In this document: positions 26,214-36,602 of the stretch, one piece after another
Layout of the letters: every line of letters begins with the position of its first letter
Numbering within the stretch: the stretch's first letter is position 1
Assembly: GCF_902459535.1 (NCBI RefSeq)
Contig: NZ_LR699554.1
Span: forward strand, 434,001-498,000
Length of the DNA: 64,000 nucleotides
Source of the DNA: Paraburkholderia dioscoreae
Lineage (GTDB): Bacteria > Pseudomonadota > Gammaproteobacteria > Burkholderiales > Burkholderiaceae
Direction: 5' to 3'
The notes under the pieces: generated by a model
The model's database searches: none
What the model saw: only the letters and a program-made list of their open reading frames with translations
Told to the model about the DNA's origin: nothing
Translations under genes and position numbers: made by a program

Positions 26214-27773
26214 ATGACGCAACCTCTCATGACGATGCGCGGCATCGTCAAGGCGTTTTCCGGCGTGAAGGCGCTCGACGGCATCGACCTCACGATCGCA
26301 CCGGGCGAGTGCGTGGGTTTGTGCGGCGAGAACGGCGCGGGTAAATCCACGCTGATGAAAGTGCTCTCCGGCGTGTATCCGTGGGGCACCTGGGACGGCG
26401 AGATCATCTGGGAAGGCGCGCCGTTGAAAGCCGTCAGTGTGCGCGACACCGAACGCGCCGGCATCATCATCATTCACCAGGAGTTGATGCTGGTGCCGGA
26501 ATTGTCGGTGGCGGAGAACATCTTTCTCGGCAATGAAATCACGCTGCCCGGCGGCCGCATGAATTACGCCGCGATGTATCAGCGCGCCGATGAACTGCTG
26601 CGCGAACTCGGCATTAGCGGAATCAATGCCGCGCAGCCGGTGATGAACTACGGCGGCGGCCATCAGCAGCTGATCGAGATTGCCAAGGCGCTGAACAAGC
26701 GCGCGAAGCTGCTGATTCTCGATGAACCGTCTTCTTCGTTGACGGCATCCGAGATCAGCATTCTGCTCGACATCGTGCGCGATCTGAAGCGGCGCGGCGT
26801 GGCTTGCGTGTATATCTCGCACAAGCTCGACGAAGTAGCCGCCGTGTGCGACACCATCAGCGTGATTCGCGACGGCCGTCATGTCGCGACCGAGCCAATG
26901 CGCGCGCTCACGACCGACCGCATCATTTCGCTGATGGTGGGCCGCGAGATCAAGAACCTGTTTCCGCGCGAGCCGCATCCAATCGGCGACGTGATCTTCG
27001 AAGCGCGGCACGTCACCTGTTTCGATGTGACCAATCCGCGTCGCAAGCGTGTGAACGATGTGTCGTTCGCACTGCGGCGCGGCGAGATTCTCGGCGTGGC
27101 TGGCCTGGTCGGCGCGGGGCGCACGGAGTTGATGCAGGCGATCTTCGGTGCGTATCCGGGTGTGAGCGAGGCGACCGTGGTGATGGAGGGTAAGCCGCTC
27201 AAGATTCGCGCACCCGTGGACGCGATTCGCGCCGGTATCGGCATGGTGCCGGAAGATCGCAAACGCCACGGCATCGTGCCGGGGCTGAGCGTCGGCCACA
27301 ACATCACGCTGGCCGTGTTGGGGCGCTTTGCATCGGCTGGCCGGATCGATTCCGCGGCCGAACTCGATACGATTCACACGGAGATGAAGCGACTCTCGGT
27401 GCGCGCCGCGCATCCCATGTTATCGATTGCGAGTCTGTCGGGCGGCAATCAGCAGAAGGCCGTGCTGACACGCATGCTACTGACCAATCCGAAAGTGCTG
27501 ATTCTCGACGAACCCACGCGCGGCGTGGACGTCGGTGCGAAATACGAAATCTACAAACTGATTTTTCAGCTGGCGCAGCGCGGCATGTCGATCGTGATGG
27601 TGTCCTCCGAATTGCCCGAAGTGCTCGGCATTAGCGATCGCGTGCTGGTGATCGGCGAAGGCGAGTTGCGAGGCGATTTCGTCAACGACGGCCTGACGCA
27701 GGAGGACATTCTTAGTGCCGCGATCCGTCCCGTGCAGCGATCCCCGAACCCAACCGTAGCGAGTGCCGCATGA
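26214..27773 (+). CDS. xylG: D-xylose ABC transporter ATP-binding protein
   Basis: A 519-residue double ATPase typical of sugar importers of the CUT2 class. The N-terminal cassette has Walker A GENGAGKSTLM and Walker B LLILDEPSSSLT; the C-terminal cassette has a degenerate Walker A (GLVGAGRTELM), the LSGGNQQKAVLTRML signature and LILDEPTRGVDVG. It sits between xylF and xylH and overlaps xylH by 4 bases (ATGA). In CUT2 transporters one protein supplies both nucleotide sites for the permease dimer. Confidence 0.95.
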   Translation: MTQPLMTMRGIVKAFSGVKALDGIDLTIAPGECVGLCGENGAGKSTLMKVLSGVYPWGTWDGEIIWEGAPLKAVSVRDTERAGIIIIHQELMLVPELSVAENIFLGNEITLPGGRMNYAAMYQRADELLRELGISGINAAQPVMNYGGGHQQLIEIAKALNKRAKLLILDEPSSSLTASEISILLDIVRDLKRRGVACVYISHKLDEVAAVCDTISVIRDGRHVATEPMRALTTDRIISLMVGREIKNLFPREPHPIGDVIFEARHVTCFDVTNPRRKRVNDVSFALRRGEILGVAGLVGAGRTELMQAIFGAYPGVSEATVVMEGKPLKIRAPVDAIRAGIGMVPEDRKRHGIVPGLSVGHNITLAVLGRFASAGRIDSAAELDTIHTEMKRLSVRAAHPMLSIASLSGGNQQKAVLTRMLLTNPKVLILDEPTRGVDVGAKYEIYKLIFQLAQRGMSIVMVSSELPEVLGISDRVLVIGEGELRGDFVNDGLTQEDILSAAIRPVQRSPNPTVASAA

Positions 27774-28969
27774 CGCCCGACGTTACTTCACAACGCGCCG
27801 AAGAAACCCTGCCGCGAGGCGCATTCGGCGGTCCGCAGCGCCTTCAGCAACTGTTCGCGCGTTACAAGATTCTCGCGCTGCTGATCGCGGTGACCGCGAT
27901 CTGGATTTTCTTTTCGGTGCTGACGCACGGCGCGTTCGTTACGCCGCGCAATCTGTCGAACCTGCTGCGGCAGATGTCGATTACCGGCATGCTCGCATGC
28001 GGCATGGTGTTCGTGATCATTGCCGGCGAGATCGATCTGTCGGTCGGGTCGCTGCTCGGTTTGCTCGGCGGCGTGGCGGCGATACTCGACGTCAACCGGC
28101 ACTGGCCGCTCGCCGTCACGTTACCCGTGGTGATGTTGCTCGGCGTGCTGATCGGCATGTTCAACGGATGGTGGTCGACTTACCGGCGCGTGCCGTCGTT
28201 CATTGTCGGGCTCGGCGGCATGCTGGCGTATCGCGGCATTCTGCTCGGCGTGACAGGCGGCTCGACGATTGCGCCGGTGTCGGACGGCTTCGTGTTCGTC
28301 GGGCAAGGGTATCTGCCGAGGCTCGCGGGCGATACGCTTGCCGTGGTGCTGTTTCTGCTGCTGGCGTTTCTGACGATACGGCAGCGGCGCAACCGCGAGC
28401 GTTATCAACTGCGGGTGGTGCCGTTCTGGCAGGACGTCGTGAAGGTGGTGGGCGCGGGTGTGATTCTCGCGGGCTTTGTCGCTACGCTCGACCGTTACGG
28501 CGGTATTCCGGTGCCGGTTCTGTTGCTGCTCGCGTTGCTGGGTATCTTTACGTGGATCGCCACGCAGACGGTGTTCGGGCGACGCATCTATGCGGTCGGT
28601 TCGAACCTCGAAGCGACGCGGCTCTCGGGCGTCAACACCAACCGCGTGAAACTGGCGATTTTCGCGCTGATGGGGCTGATGTGCGCGTTCGGCGGCATCG
28701 TCAATACGGCGCGGCTTGCTGCGGGGTCGCCTTCGGCCGGATCGATGGGCGAGCTCGATGCGATTGCGGCTTGCTTTATCGGTGGGACGTCGATGCGCGG
28801 TGGTTCCGGCACGGTCTACGGTGCGCTGATCGGGGCACTGGTCATGGCGAGCCTAGATAACGGCATGTCGATGCTCGATGTCGATGCTTACTGGCAGATG
28901 ATCGTGAAGGGCAGCATTCTCGTGCTGGCCGTGTGGATCGATGTGGTGTCGGGGTCGAACCGGCGGTGA
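27770..28969 (+). CDS. xylH: D-xylose ABC transporter permease
   Basis: A 399-residue CUT2 permease with about ten hydrophobic segments. It has the conserved block VIIAGEIDLSVGSLLGLLG and, near the C-terminus, AACFIGGTSMRGGSGTVYGALIG, both characteristic of XylH/RbsC proteins. Translation is coupled to xylG by an ATGA overlap. It completes the high-affinity xylose importer and is convergent with the next gene. Confidence 0.95.
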   Translation: MTPDVTSQRAEETLPRGAFGGPQRLQQLFARYKILALLIAVTAIWIFFSVLTHGAFVTPRNLSNLLRQMSITGMLACGMVFVIIAGEIDLSVGSLLGLLGGVAAILDVNRHWPLAVTLPVVMLLGVLIGMFNGWWSTYRRVPSFIVGLGGMLAYRGILLGVTGGSTIAPVSDGFVFVGQGYLPRLAGDTLAVVLFLLLAFLTIRQRRNRERYQLRVVPFWQDVVKVVGAGVILAGFVATLDRYGGIPVPVLLLLALLGIFTWIATQTVFGRRIYAVGSNLEATRLSGVNTNRVKLAIFALMGLMCAFGGIVNTARLAAGSPSAGSMGELDAIAACFIGGTSMRGGSGTVYGALIGALVMASLDNGMSMLDVDAYWQMIVKGSILVLAVWIDVVSGSNRR

Positions 28970-28995
28970 AGTGGAAGAAGGGAGAGGCGCGGCGG

Positions 28996-30816
28996 CTATA
29001 TCGATCCGGTACGGCACCAATCCGTCAGAGCCTCCCTCATTTCTTCGACAACGGTGTTCCACTCTCCGAGTTCGCGCTGGCGGAATAGCCGCATTGATGG
29101 ATACCAGGGGCTATCTGTTCTGCCGGTCAGCCAGCGCAACTCCGAATACGCGGGCAAGAGTACCCAGACAGGAAGGTTCGCCGCGCCGGCAAGATGTGCG
29201 ACGGCCGTATCAACGGTGATGAGCAGGTCGAGCGTTTCAAGTATGGCGAGCGTATCGGCGAAGTCTTCGATGACTGGTCCGAGCGTGTGCAAATCGAACT
29301 TGCCCGCCAGATGTTCGCTGTCGCGTTCATGCTCGCCTTTCTGTAATGAAAACCATGTCGTCCCCGGATGCTCCAATAGAGGTTTCAGCGCTTCTATACT
29401 AATCGACCGGAATCGATCCAGAGCAGTGTGGGCGCCGCCTGCCCACACTACGCCGATTCTCGCGGTTTTCTTATACGCAGTTGACGGTGAAGCTGCATCG
29501 ATCCTTGACCGCCATTGGTCAATATGAAGCGGCGATGCCGAGATGTATGGCATGGCAACAGGGAGCATTGGCAGGTCGAGCTTCATATGCTCCGGCATCC
29601 TTAGCATATGGCTCCAATAGTCGTAAGGACCGGCCGGTAATTTTGTAAAAACCGATCGTACGCCGGTCATGCTGGCCGCAATTCTGGCGACAGGTTGGCT
29701 GACCAGTACATCGACAACTGCGCCTTGCTGATGCAGCCACTCGGCAAACCGGATGAACTGGATTTCGTCACCACGTCCTTGCTCGCCGACGAGCAGGAAA
29801 CTAGACCCGGAAACCGGTTCGCCGTTCCACACCGGAAAATCTGGAAAAACCAACGTGGCATGCGCGAGCGGCATGGCGTAAGTCATATTGCGACGTGCCC
29901 ATCCGCTCTTGAAGTCGCCCTGACTCAGTTCGAGGCATGCAAGCTGACACTGCATGACTGGATCGTCGGGCGCGAGCTGTACCGCTTCGCTGCTGTAGAC
30001 CAACGCTTCTGCAACTCTGCCGCGTACGCTCAGGGCATGGGCGGCATAGTGGTGCAGCGCGACGCGTTGCGGATCCATCCTGATTGCCTGGCGGGCGACA
30101 TTCAGCATGTTGGCGAAGCTGTCCACTCTGTATAGCGCGAGACACAGCGCCTGCAATGCTTCAGGATTGTCCGCTTCCCGTTTGCTGATCTGTGCGACCG
30201 CTTCGTTTACCCGCACCGTTCGATTGGCTTTGGCTAGCGCATGGATCAGATCGAACTCGTCTTGCAGGGAAGATGAGTCGAGCGCCCAGGCAGATAGCCA
30301 ATAATCGGCGGCGTCATCGGTTTCCCCGAGTTCGGCACTCAAACGCGCGATGGCACGTATCGCATGATGAAGGTCCGGCTCTATGGAGAGAGCCTTTTTG
30401 TATTGCACTTTCGCATCAGCAAGGCGGCCGCTCAGTCGCAGGCAATCCGCGAGATTGCGATGCAACGTCGCGGTGCTTCCAGAGAGGCCGAGCGCACGAC
30501 GGTAGAAGGCTTCCGAACGTATGTATTCGCCCTTCATCGCGGCAATCAGGCCCGCGTGTTCCCACAGATCGGCACGTGCCGGATCGGCGTTTAGAGCACG
30601 CTCCAGATAAGTATCTGCTTCGGCGATTTTTTTCAGGTGCACGCACACCAGTCCCATACGATGCAGGGCATGGACGTTGAGCGGGCTTAGGGCCAATGCG
30701 CGTTGATAGCCGCTTTCCGCATCCCTCATGCGTAAGGCGGAATAGTCGGCGTCCGCGCGAGCAATCAGGGCGTCGATGTCGACGACGTAGGAATGATGGG
30801 CGGTGGCGTCAGGCAT
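28996..30816 (-). CDS. TPR protein with C-terminal glycosyltransferase-like domain
   Basis: About 606 residues from the ATG at 30816; earlier in-frame starts at 30858 and 30888 cannot be excluded because none has a good ribosome site. The first 300 residues are tetratricopeptide repeats (YQRALALSPLNVHALHRMG, YKKALSIEPDLHHAIRAIAR). The C-terminus resembles GT9/GT41 GT-B enzymes, with RIGVVWAGGAHTALDRFRSI and TVDTAVAHLAGAANLPVWVL. Proteins of this build occur in protein or surface-polysaccharide glycosylation. It stands alone, convergent with xylH, so no acceptor can be named. Confidence 0.78.
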   Translation of the reverse strand: MPDATAHHSYVVDIDALIARADADYSALRMRDAESGYQRALALSPLNVHALHRMGLVCVHLKKIAEADTYLERALNADPARADLWEHAGLIAAMKGEYIRSEAFYRRALGLSGSTATLHRNLADCLRLSGRLADAKVQYKKALSIEPDLHHAIRAIARLSAELGETDDAADYWLSAWALDSSSLQDEFDLIHALAKANRTVRVNEAVAQISKREADNPEALQALCLALYRVDSFANMLNVARQAIRMDPQRVALHHYAAHALSVRGRVAEALVYSSEAVQLAPDDPVMQCQLACLELSQGDFKSGWARRNMTYAMPLAHATLVFPDFPVWNGEPVSGSSFLLVGEQGRGDEIQFIRFAEWLHQQGAVVDVLVSQPVARIAASMTGVRSVFTKLPAGPYDYWSHMLRMPEHMKLDLPMLPVAMPYISASPLHIDQWRSRIDAASPSTAYKKTARIGVVWAGGAHTALDRFRSISIEALKPLLEHPGTTWFSLQKGEHERDSEHLAGKFDLHTLGPVIEDFADTLAILETLDLLITVDTAVAHLAGAANLPVWVLLPAYSELRWLTGRTDSPWYPSMRLFRQRELGEWNTVVEEMREALTDWCRTGSI

Positions 30817-30904
30817 TTTCAAAGATAACCAGCTTCGCTTATGCGTGAAGTTGTGCATCTGCGCGGCGTAAGAGCGATGCAGATGCATTTCGCCAACACA
30901 AGCC

Positions 30905-33037
30905 TCAAGGTGTATAGGTGGCGTAAAGCACGCCGTCGTTGAGATTTGTATTTGGGCTCACTGTGACGTAATAAGTGCCTGCTGCCGGGCTTGACATGAT
31001 GCATTGGGCGCCACTGCCTGAAGCGAATGCTCTCACGCAAGGCGCGTTTACCGTAGTGGGCGAACCGGCCCTGAGATACATCGTTCCCGATTCAAGACTG
31101 GATCTGTTCGAGAGAGCTACTCTCAGGATCCGCGCGCCAGCGGGGACGTCCAGCTTGAAAAATTTCATGACATTTGCTTTCGCAGCGATCGTGATGTTGA
31201 CGTCGAAACTCAAATCAGTTGATTCAGGGGCGACTACGTTAAAGGGGCGGGTTACCCTGCTAACTGCTCCCGTGCTGTCGGTCGTCGTCAATGTGATGTT
31301 GTAAATGCCCGGATGTTCGTAGTCGTAGGTCGGGTTCACTGATTGCGTGTTTACCACTTCAACCGAGTTACTCGACCCGAAGTTCCACGCCCATGACTTG
31401 ATCGATGCAAAACCTCTCGCGGTCGACAGGTCTGCGCAAGTAACCAGCATCCCGGCCACAGCCTGCGAACATTTGAAATCTGCCGTTGCTGGAATCTGGC
31501 CGGCCTTCGCCGCCGCAACTGTCGCCGTTGCATCGAGAATGCCTGAACCCAGAGGATGATCCGGCTGTTTCGGGAATGGTTGGGCGTGCTGCGTGATTAG
31601 TGTGCGCGTCTCTGCAATGCTTAGTGGCTTTGGTGCGACTGACTGTATGAGAGCAGCGACGCCGCTAACCATCGGCGCGGCCATGGAAGTGCCGCTGAAA
31701 GCGGCATAACTTTCGCTGCCCACCGCCGAAGTTCCATCGTTATAGGTCGATAAGATGTCGGTTCCAGGAGCGGAAATGTCGACCGTCGGCCCGTAGTTGG
31801 ACAGGTAGCCTCGCGAACCGTCGCGTTGCGTGTTACCGACAGCGATAACGCCATGACAGTTGGCAGGTTAGGTGTTCGATGCGTCATCGTTATCGTTCAT
31901 GGCGGCTACTACAACCGTAGCGCCCAAACCGTTCACAGTGTCTATGGCATCCTGATACGTCTGCGAACATTGGCCAGACGAGCCGAGGCTCGCGTTGATG
32001 ACCTTTGCAGGACGAGGGTTGATGGGAAAGCCCGGAACAGATCCGCCCGCGGCCCACACCATAGCTTCCACGACGCTGGACATTGTGCCGAAGTTACAGG
32101 CACTCAGCGCGCGGACTGAAAGCACTTTCGCCGACGGTGCGACGCCTGCGACGCCGAGGCCATTGTTTGCCACCGCGCTCAAAATACCGGCAACGTGAGT
32201 GCCATGCCAGGTTACCTGGCAGTTCGGATTTTCGATTGTGCGGCCAGGGTTTGTGCCATCACCCGGCCCTGGAAGAAATGTAAAATCCGATCCACCGGGA
32301 GCTATGTTCGCATTCAGGTCGCTATGGCTTGTTACGCCATTGTCCACGAGCGCGATAGTCACGCCCGCGCCGGTTCCGGTGTTCCATGCATTCGCCACGC
32401 GGATACCCGCGTAGGGTTGCCCAAGGTCAAGATTTGAAAGAAGACCCCATTGATCGTTAAAGTACGGATCATTGGGTACAGCGCCACCTGAAACTGTAAT
32501 GTCGGGCTCAACATATTGCACGTTCGGATCGGCTGCGATGGCGCGCATGAATGCTTTCGCTTGCGTGCTGGACAGTTTGCGCTCAGTCGTCACCACATCC
32601 GCGCCGATGCCCATCCGACGCAAATGATGCGCTCTTGCTGGGAAAGTGCTTGCAAGCTTGTCAAGTCTTGACTGCACCGCCGAGGAAGAACCGCGTTCAG
32701 CAGAGCCAGTTTTGTATTTAATGATGAAACGGTCCGTCTGAGAGTCCGATGTAATGCCAGTTGTATTCATCTTCAACGACATTGCGAGCGGAACCGTACT
32801 GGAAGCTGCGGCGCCCGCTGCAGCGGCCACTTCATCCGCATCCCGGGCCGTCGGTGCGGATTGGGAGGCGGTGTCGCTCGCGCCATTCCCACTACACGCC
32901 GCCAAAGCCAGCGCTAGCGTGACGTTTGCAACGCTGGCAGCGAAGCGGCCTATTGATATCCTTGACCGGATCGAATCCGCTCGGATAACTGCGTGTTGAA
33001 GGCCGACCTTTCCGGTTTCCGCTCTCTCTTTTTTCAA
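30905..33037 (-). pseudogene. secreted subtilisin-like (S8) protease lipoprotein with an in-frame stop
   Basis: A single reading frame of 711 codons, broken only by TAA at 31868-31870. It starts with TTG at 33037 after a GGGAGAT ribosome site and has a lipobox (LALAAC). Before the stop are an inhibitor I9-like propeptide, the catalytic Asp (VTIALVDNGV) and His (WHGTHVAGI). After it, in the same frame, come the catalytic Ser (FSGTSMAAPMVSG), a PKD-like domain (KSWAWNFG...YDYEHPGIYNITL) and a PPC-type tail. At this position subtilases usually read Ser-Pro-Ala, so a TCA to TAA change or a sequencing error is likely. The truncated product would lack the nucleophile. Confidence 0.85.
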
Positions 33038-33466
33038 TTTTTATATCTCCCAGATCTCTCGTGATCGCTCGTGCTTACGTTTGGAAAACGCACGAACACC
33101 GATACCCATTCGTAATACGAAGGTATTCGTTTGTAAAAATGAGAGGCGCTGGAAAGCGCTGCTTTATGTGAGCGAAAATCTACCTTCGATGTCAGGAATG
33201 GCGACGCGCCAATTGCGACATCTCCTGCCGTGCCAACAAACCGTCCCTGGCAAGCCGTCCCCACCGCATTTAATGAAACACCCCGCGACTTCCCCCCATT
33301 CCCACGCTCCCCCGCATCTCCCGCCCCGCGCCGTCCCGACTTGAGCGCACGCATTTAAGTCTCACATCGGCTCCCCCGTCTTATTACTATTCCGAGGAAC
33401 AACGCCAAGGCGCCGACCGCGCTTTCATAGCTTCACAGCCAGCGTGCGAGCTGATCGAGCCATGTC
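33038..33466. other. about 430 bases without a gene
   Basis: The divergent gap between the protease and the molybdenum hydroxylase. No convincing open frame; promoters for both directions should lie here. I see no clear consensus boxes. Confidence 0.4.
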
Positions 33467-35737
33467 ATGTTAAAGCGCAGAACCTTCCTGCTTGGCGGCG
33501 CCGGTGCTGTCGGCGCGCTGCTGGTCGGGTGGTCGGTGCTGCCGCCGGGGCAGCGTTTGACCACGTCCATGCCGCTGCCGGCGCAAGGCACACAGGTGGC
33601 GCTCAACGGCTGGGTCAAGATCTCCGCCGACAACAGCGTGACGATCATGATGTGCAAGGCGGAAATGGGCCAGGGCATCCACACGGGCCTCGCCATGCTG
33701 CTCGCCGAAGAACTCGACGCCGACTGGTCGCAAGTGCGGGTCGAAGACTCGCCCATCGACAGGATCTACAACAGCGTGCAGAACATCATCGACGACCTGC
33801 CGTTTCGCCCCGACGACGACAGCGCCATCAAGCGCGCCACCGTCTGGATGACCCGCAAGGTGGTGCGCGAGGCCGGCACGATGATGACGGGCGGCTCATC
33901 GAGCATCAACGATCTCTGGACGCCGATGCGCGAAGCCGGCGCTTCCGCCCGCGCCATGCTGATCGGCGCAGCGGCCGCGCAATGGAAAGTGCCGGCCGGT
34001 GAATGCCGCGCTGAAGGCGGCCAGGTGCTGCATCCGTCCGGGCATAAGGCAAGCTTCGGCGAATTGTCGTCAATGGCCGCTCAGCAACCGCTGCCGCGCC
34101 AGGTGGCGTTGAAAGATCCCGCCGACTTCAAGCTGATCGGCAAACCGGTACGCCGTATCGAAGCGGCGTCGAAGATCAACGGCACGGTACGCTTCGGTAT
34201 CGACGCGCTTCCCGACGGCCTGCTCTATGCGAGTGTCGTCATGTGCCCGACGCTGGGCGGTTCGGTCGCCAGGTTCGACGCAACGGCCGCCGGGAAAATG
34301 CCGGGCTTCATCAAGGCCTTCGCCGTTGCGCCGTATAACGGCGGCACGGGTGGCGTCGCGGTGATCGCAGACAACCCGTTTCGCGCGATGAACGCGGTCA
34401 CCGCCGTGGCCGTGGACTGGCATGACGGCCCGGCGGCGAAGCTGTCGAACGCAGACGTGGACCGCCGCCTCGCGCAAGCACTGGACGATGGCGACGGCCA
34501 CGCCTACTACCATCTGGGCGACGTAGACGCCGCGTTGAGCCGCGCGGCGCGCACCGTCAGCGCCGAATATCGCGCGCCGTATCTCGCGCACGGCGCGGTC
34601 GAGCCGCCCAACTGCACCGTGCAGGTCACGGACGGCTCGGCCACGGTCTGGGTCTCCACGCAAATGCCCGCGCTCGCGCGGCATCACGTGGCGAAGGTGC
34701 TGGATCTCGACACCGACAAGGTCGACGTGCAAACGCTTCTGTTAGGCGGCGCGTTCGGGCGGCGCCTGGAACTCGATTTCATCGCCCAGGCGGCGGCGAT
34801 TGCACGCGAAGGCGGCGGCCGTCCGGTGCAAACCATCTGGTCGCGGGCTCAGGACTTCACTCACGATTTCTATCGTCCCGCGTGCGTGTCGCGGCTGAAG
34901 GCCGGTTTCGACAACGACGGCAAACTGGTGGCGTGGCAGGCCACGTCGGCAAGTCAGGCGATCGTGCCGGAATCCCTCGCGCGCTATTACGGCGTGCCGC
35001 GCATTCCAATCGACAAGACCACCTGCGAAGGCGCCTTCGATCAGCCGTACGAATGGCCCGCCGCGCGCGTGGCGCACAAGATTGTCGAGTTGCCGGTGCC
35101 GGTGGGCTTCTGGCGCTCGGTGGGTCATTCGCATCAGGCGTTTTTCACCGAGGGTTTCACCGATGAACTCGCGGTGGCCGCCGGCCAGGATCCGATTGCG
35201 TTTCGCGCCGCGCTGCTCGCGCAGCATCCGCGACATCTGGCGGTGTTAAGGCGCGTGGCGGCTTTGTCGGACTGGGGGCATTCGTTGACGCATGCCGCCG
35301 ACGGCGCGCTGCGCGCGCGTGGCGTTGCGTTGCACGAGGCGTTCGGCAGTGTGGTCGCGCAGGTGGCGGAGGTGTCGATCGGGCCGGATAAGGGGATTCG
35401 CGTGCATCGGGTGGTCTGCGTGATCGATTGCGGCATGCCGGTCAATCCGAATCTGATCCGTCAGCAGATGGAAAGCGCGATCGTGTTCGGTCTCTCCACC
35501 GCGTTGCAGGACGAAATCACCCTCGTCAACGGTCAGGTGCAGCAAAAGAACTTTGTGGATTTCCCGGTCGTGCGGATCAACGATTGCCCGGTGATCGACA
35601 CGGACATCATGCCGAGCCAGATGCATCCGCAGGGCGTGGGCGAGCCGGGCGTGCCGCCGGTTGCGCCGGCGGTGGCGAATGCCGTGTTCGCGTTGACGGG
35701 CCAGCGCTTGCGCTCACTGCCGTTGAAGCTTGCGTGA
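33467..35737 (+). CDS. molybdenum hydroxylase large subunit, isoquinoline 1-oxidoreductase beta-like
   Basis: A 756-residue molybdopterin-binding subunit of the xanthine oxidase family. It begins with a twin-arginine signal (KRRTFLLGGAGAVGALLVGW), so the enzyme is exported folded to the periplasm, as for IorAB and aldehyde oxidases of this branch. Molybdenum cofactor blocks include KAEMGQGIHTGLAMLLAEEL, LLGGAFGRRLELDFIAQAA, and the end block QMHPQGVGEPGVPPVAPAV with the catalytic Glu. The iron-sulfur subunit follows after 51 bases. It likely hydroxylates N-heterocycles or aldehydes; electron acceptor and true substrate are unknown. Confidence 0.88.
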   Translation: MLKRRTFLLGGAGAVGALLVGWSVLPPGQRLTTSMPLPAQGTQVALNGWVKISADNSVTIMMCKAEMGQGIHTGLAMLLAEELDADWSQVRVEDSPIDRIYNSVQNIIDDLPFRPDDDSAIKRATVWMTRKVVREAGTMMTGGSSSINDLWTPMREAGASARAMLIGAAAAQWKVPAGECRAEGGQVLHPSGHKASFGELSSMAAQQPLPRQVALKDPADFKLIGKPVRRIEAASKINGTVRFGIDALPDGLLYASVVMCPTLGGSVARFDATAAGKMPGFIKAFAVAPYNGGTGGVAVIADNPFRAMNAVTAVAVDWHDGPAAKLSNADVDRRLAQALDDGDGHAYYHLGDVDAALSRAARTVSAEYRAPYLAHGAVEPPNCTVQVTDGSATVWVSTQMPALARHHVAKVLDLDTDKVDVQTLLLGGAFGRRLELDFIAQAAAIAREGGGRPVQTIWSRAQDFTHDFYRPACVSRLKAGFDNDGKLVAWQATSASQAIVPESLARYYGVPRIPIDKTTCEGAFDQPYEWPAARVAHKIVELPVPVGFWRSVGHSHQAFFTEGFTDELAVAAGQDPIAFRAALLAQHPRHLAVLRRVAALSDWGHSLTHAADGALRARGVALHEAFGSVVAQVAEVSIGPDKGIRVHRVVCVIDCGMPVNPNLIRQQMESAIVFGLSTALQDEITLVNGQVQQKNFVDFPVVRINDCPVIDTDIMPSQMHPQGVGEPGVPPVAPAVANAVFALTGQRLRSLPLKLA

Positions 35738-35788
35738 AGCGCAGCGAATCCGAAAACGCAGGAATGAAGAAACTAAAGGAGACGGGCG

Positions 35789-36250
35789 ATGGGATCACTG
35801 AACATCAACGGCCGGGCGGTGGCGGTGCAGGCCGACCCCGACATGCCGCTTCTGTGGGTGCTGCGTTGCGAGCTTGGCATGACGGGCACCAAGTTCGGCT
35901 GCGGTTTGGGGATTTGTGGCGCGTGCCTGATTCATGTGGATGGCGAAGCGAACTTCGCGTGCCAGACGCTCATGTCGAGCCTGCACACGCAGAAGATCAC
36001 GACCATTGAAGGCTTGCAGGGCCCTGAAGCACAGGCACTGAAGGCAGCGTGGATCGATCTCGACGTGGTGCAGTGCGGCTATTGCCAGAGCGCGCAACTC
36101 ATGGCGGCTTGCGCGCTGCTCAAGCACAATCCCAGACCCACCGACGCGGACATCGACGCGGCAATGTGCCATATCGTGTGCCGTTGCGGCACGTATCCAC
36201 GGGTCCGGGCGGCGATTCACCAGGCGGCCGCAAAGCGTCGGCCAGCATAG
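35789..36250 (+). CDS. [2Fe-2S] small subunit, isoquinoline 1-oxidoreductase alpha-like
   Basis: A 153-residue protein with a plant-type ferredoxin [2Fe-2S] site (GCGLGICGACLIHVDGE, then C in FACQTL) and a second C-terminal [2Fe-2S] site (QCGYCQSAQLMAACALL and CHIVCRCGTYPRV). Together these pass electrons from the molybdenum centre of the large subunit. It has no signal of its own, so it is expected to be co-exported with the Tat-bearing large subunit. A good AAAGGAG ribosome site precedes it. No cytochrome subunit gene is adjacent. Confidence 0.92.
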   Translation: MGSLNINGRAVAVQADPDMPLLWVLRCELGMTGTKFGCGLGICGACLIHVDGEANFACQTLMSSLHTQKITTIEGLQGPEAQALKAAWIDLDVVQCGYCQSAQLMAACALLKHNPRPTDADIDAAMCHIVCRCGTYPRVRAAIHQAAAKRRPA

Positions 36251-36295
36251 CGCTGCCGACCTTTCCGCGTTAACAGGAGGCCGCCGCGCGAGGGT

Positions 36296-36388
36296 TCAAC
36301 CTGCCAGCATTTCCACCACGGCAACGACCGCTGTGAAAATGCCAATGCATCCGCCCAGCGCAGCCGCGCCTTTCATGAATTGCGACAT
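36296..36388 (-). CDS. 30-residue single-helix membrane protein
   Basis: ATG at 36388 follows CGGGGAT, a plausible ribosome site. The product is almost entirely one hydrophobic helix (LGGCIGIFTAVVAVVEMLAG) after a short polar start (MSQFMKG). Such tiny single-pass proteins are often missed and may regulate a transporter. Function unknown; composition and ribosome site are the only support. Confidence 0.45.
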   Translation of the reverse strand: MSQFMKGAAALGGCIGIFTAVVAVVEMLAG

Positions 36389-36602
36389 ACGTATCCCCGT
36401 AATGAATGGTCGATGGCACGAATTTAACTCGAATGAAAGGCAAAAGAAAGATAATAAAAATAATTCGTAAGCTTTTGGGCGAAACATTAGATCGTACGGA
36501 TAGGGCACGAGCGCGTGCCCTTGCGGTGGCGGCCCCGCAAGTGGCCTGGTAAGCGAGCCTCGACCAGAAGCTCGCTTCAGACGCTCAAAATCAGAGGCCG
36601 CG

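Noticed and set aside
26091..27413. 440-residue frame opposite xylG
   Set aside because: His/Arg/Ala-rich with no domain; shadow of the ATPase gene.
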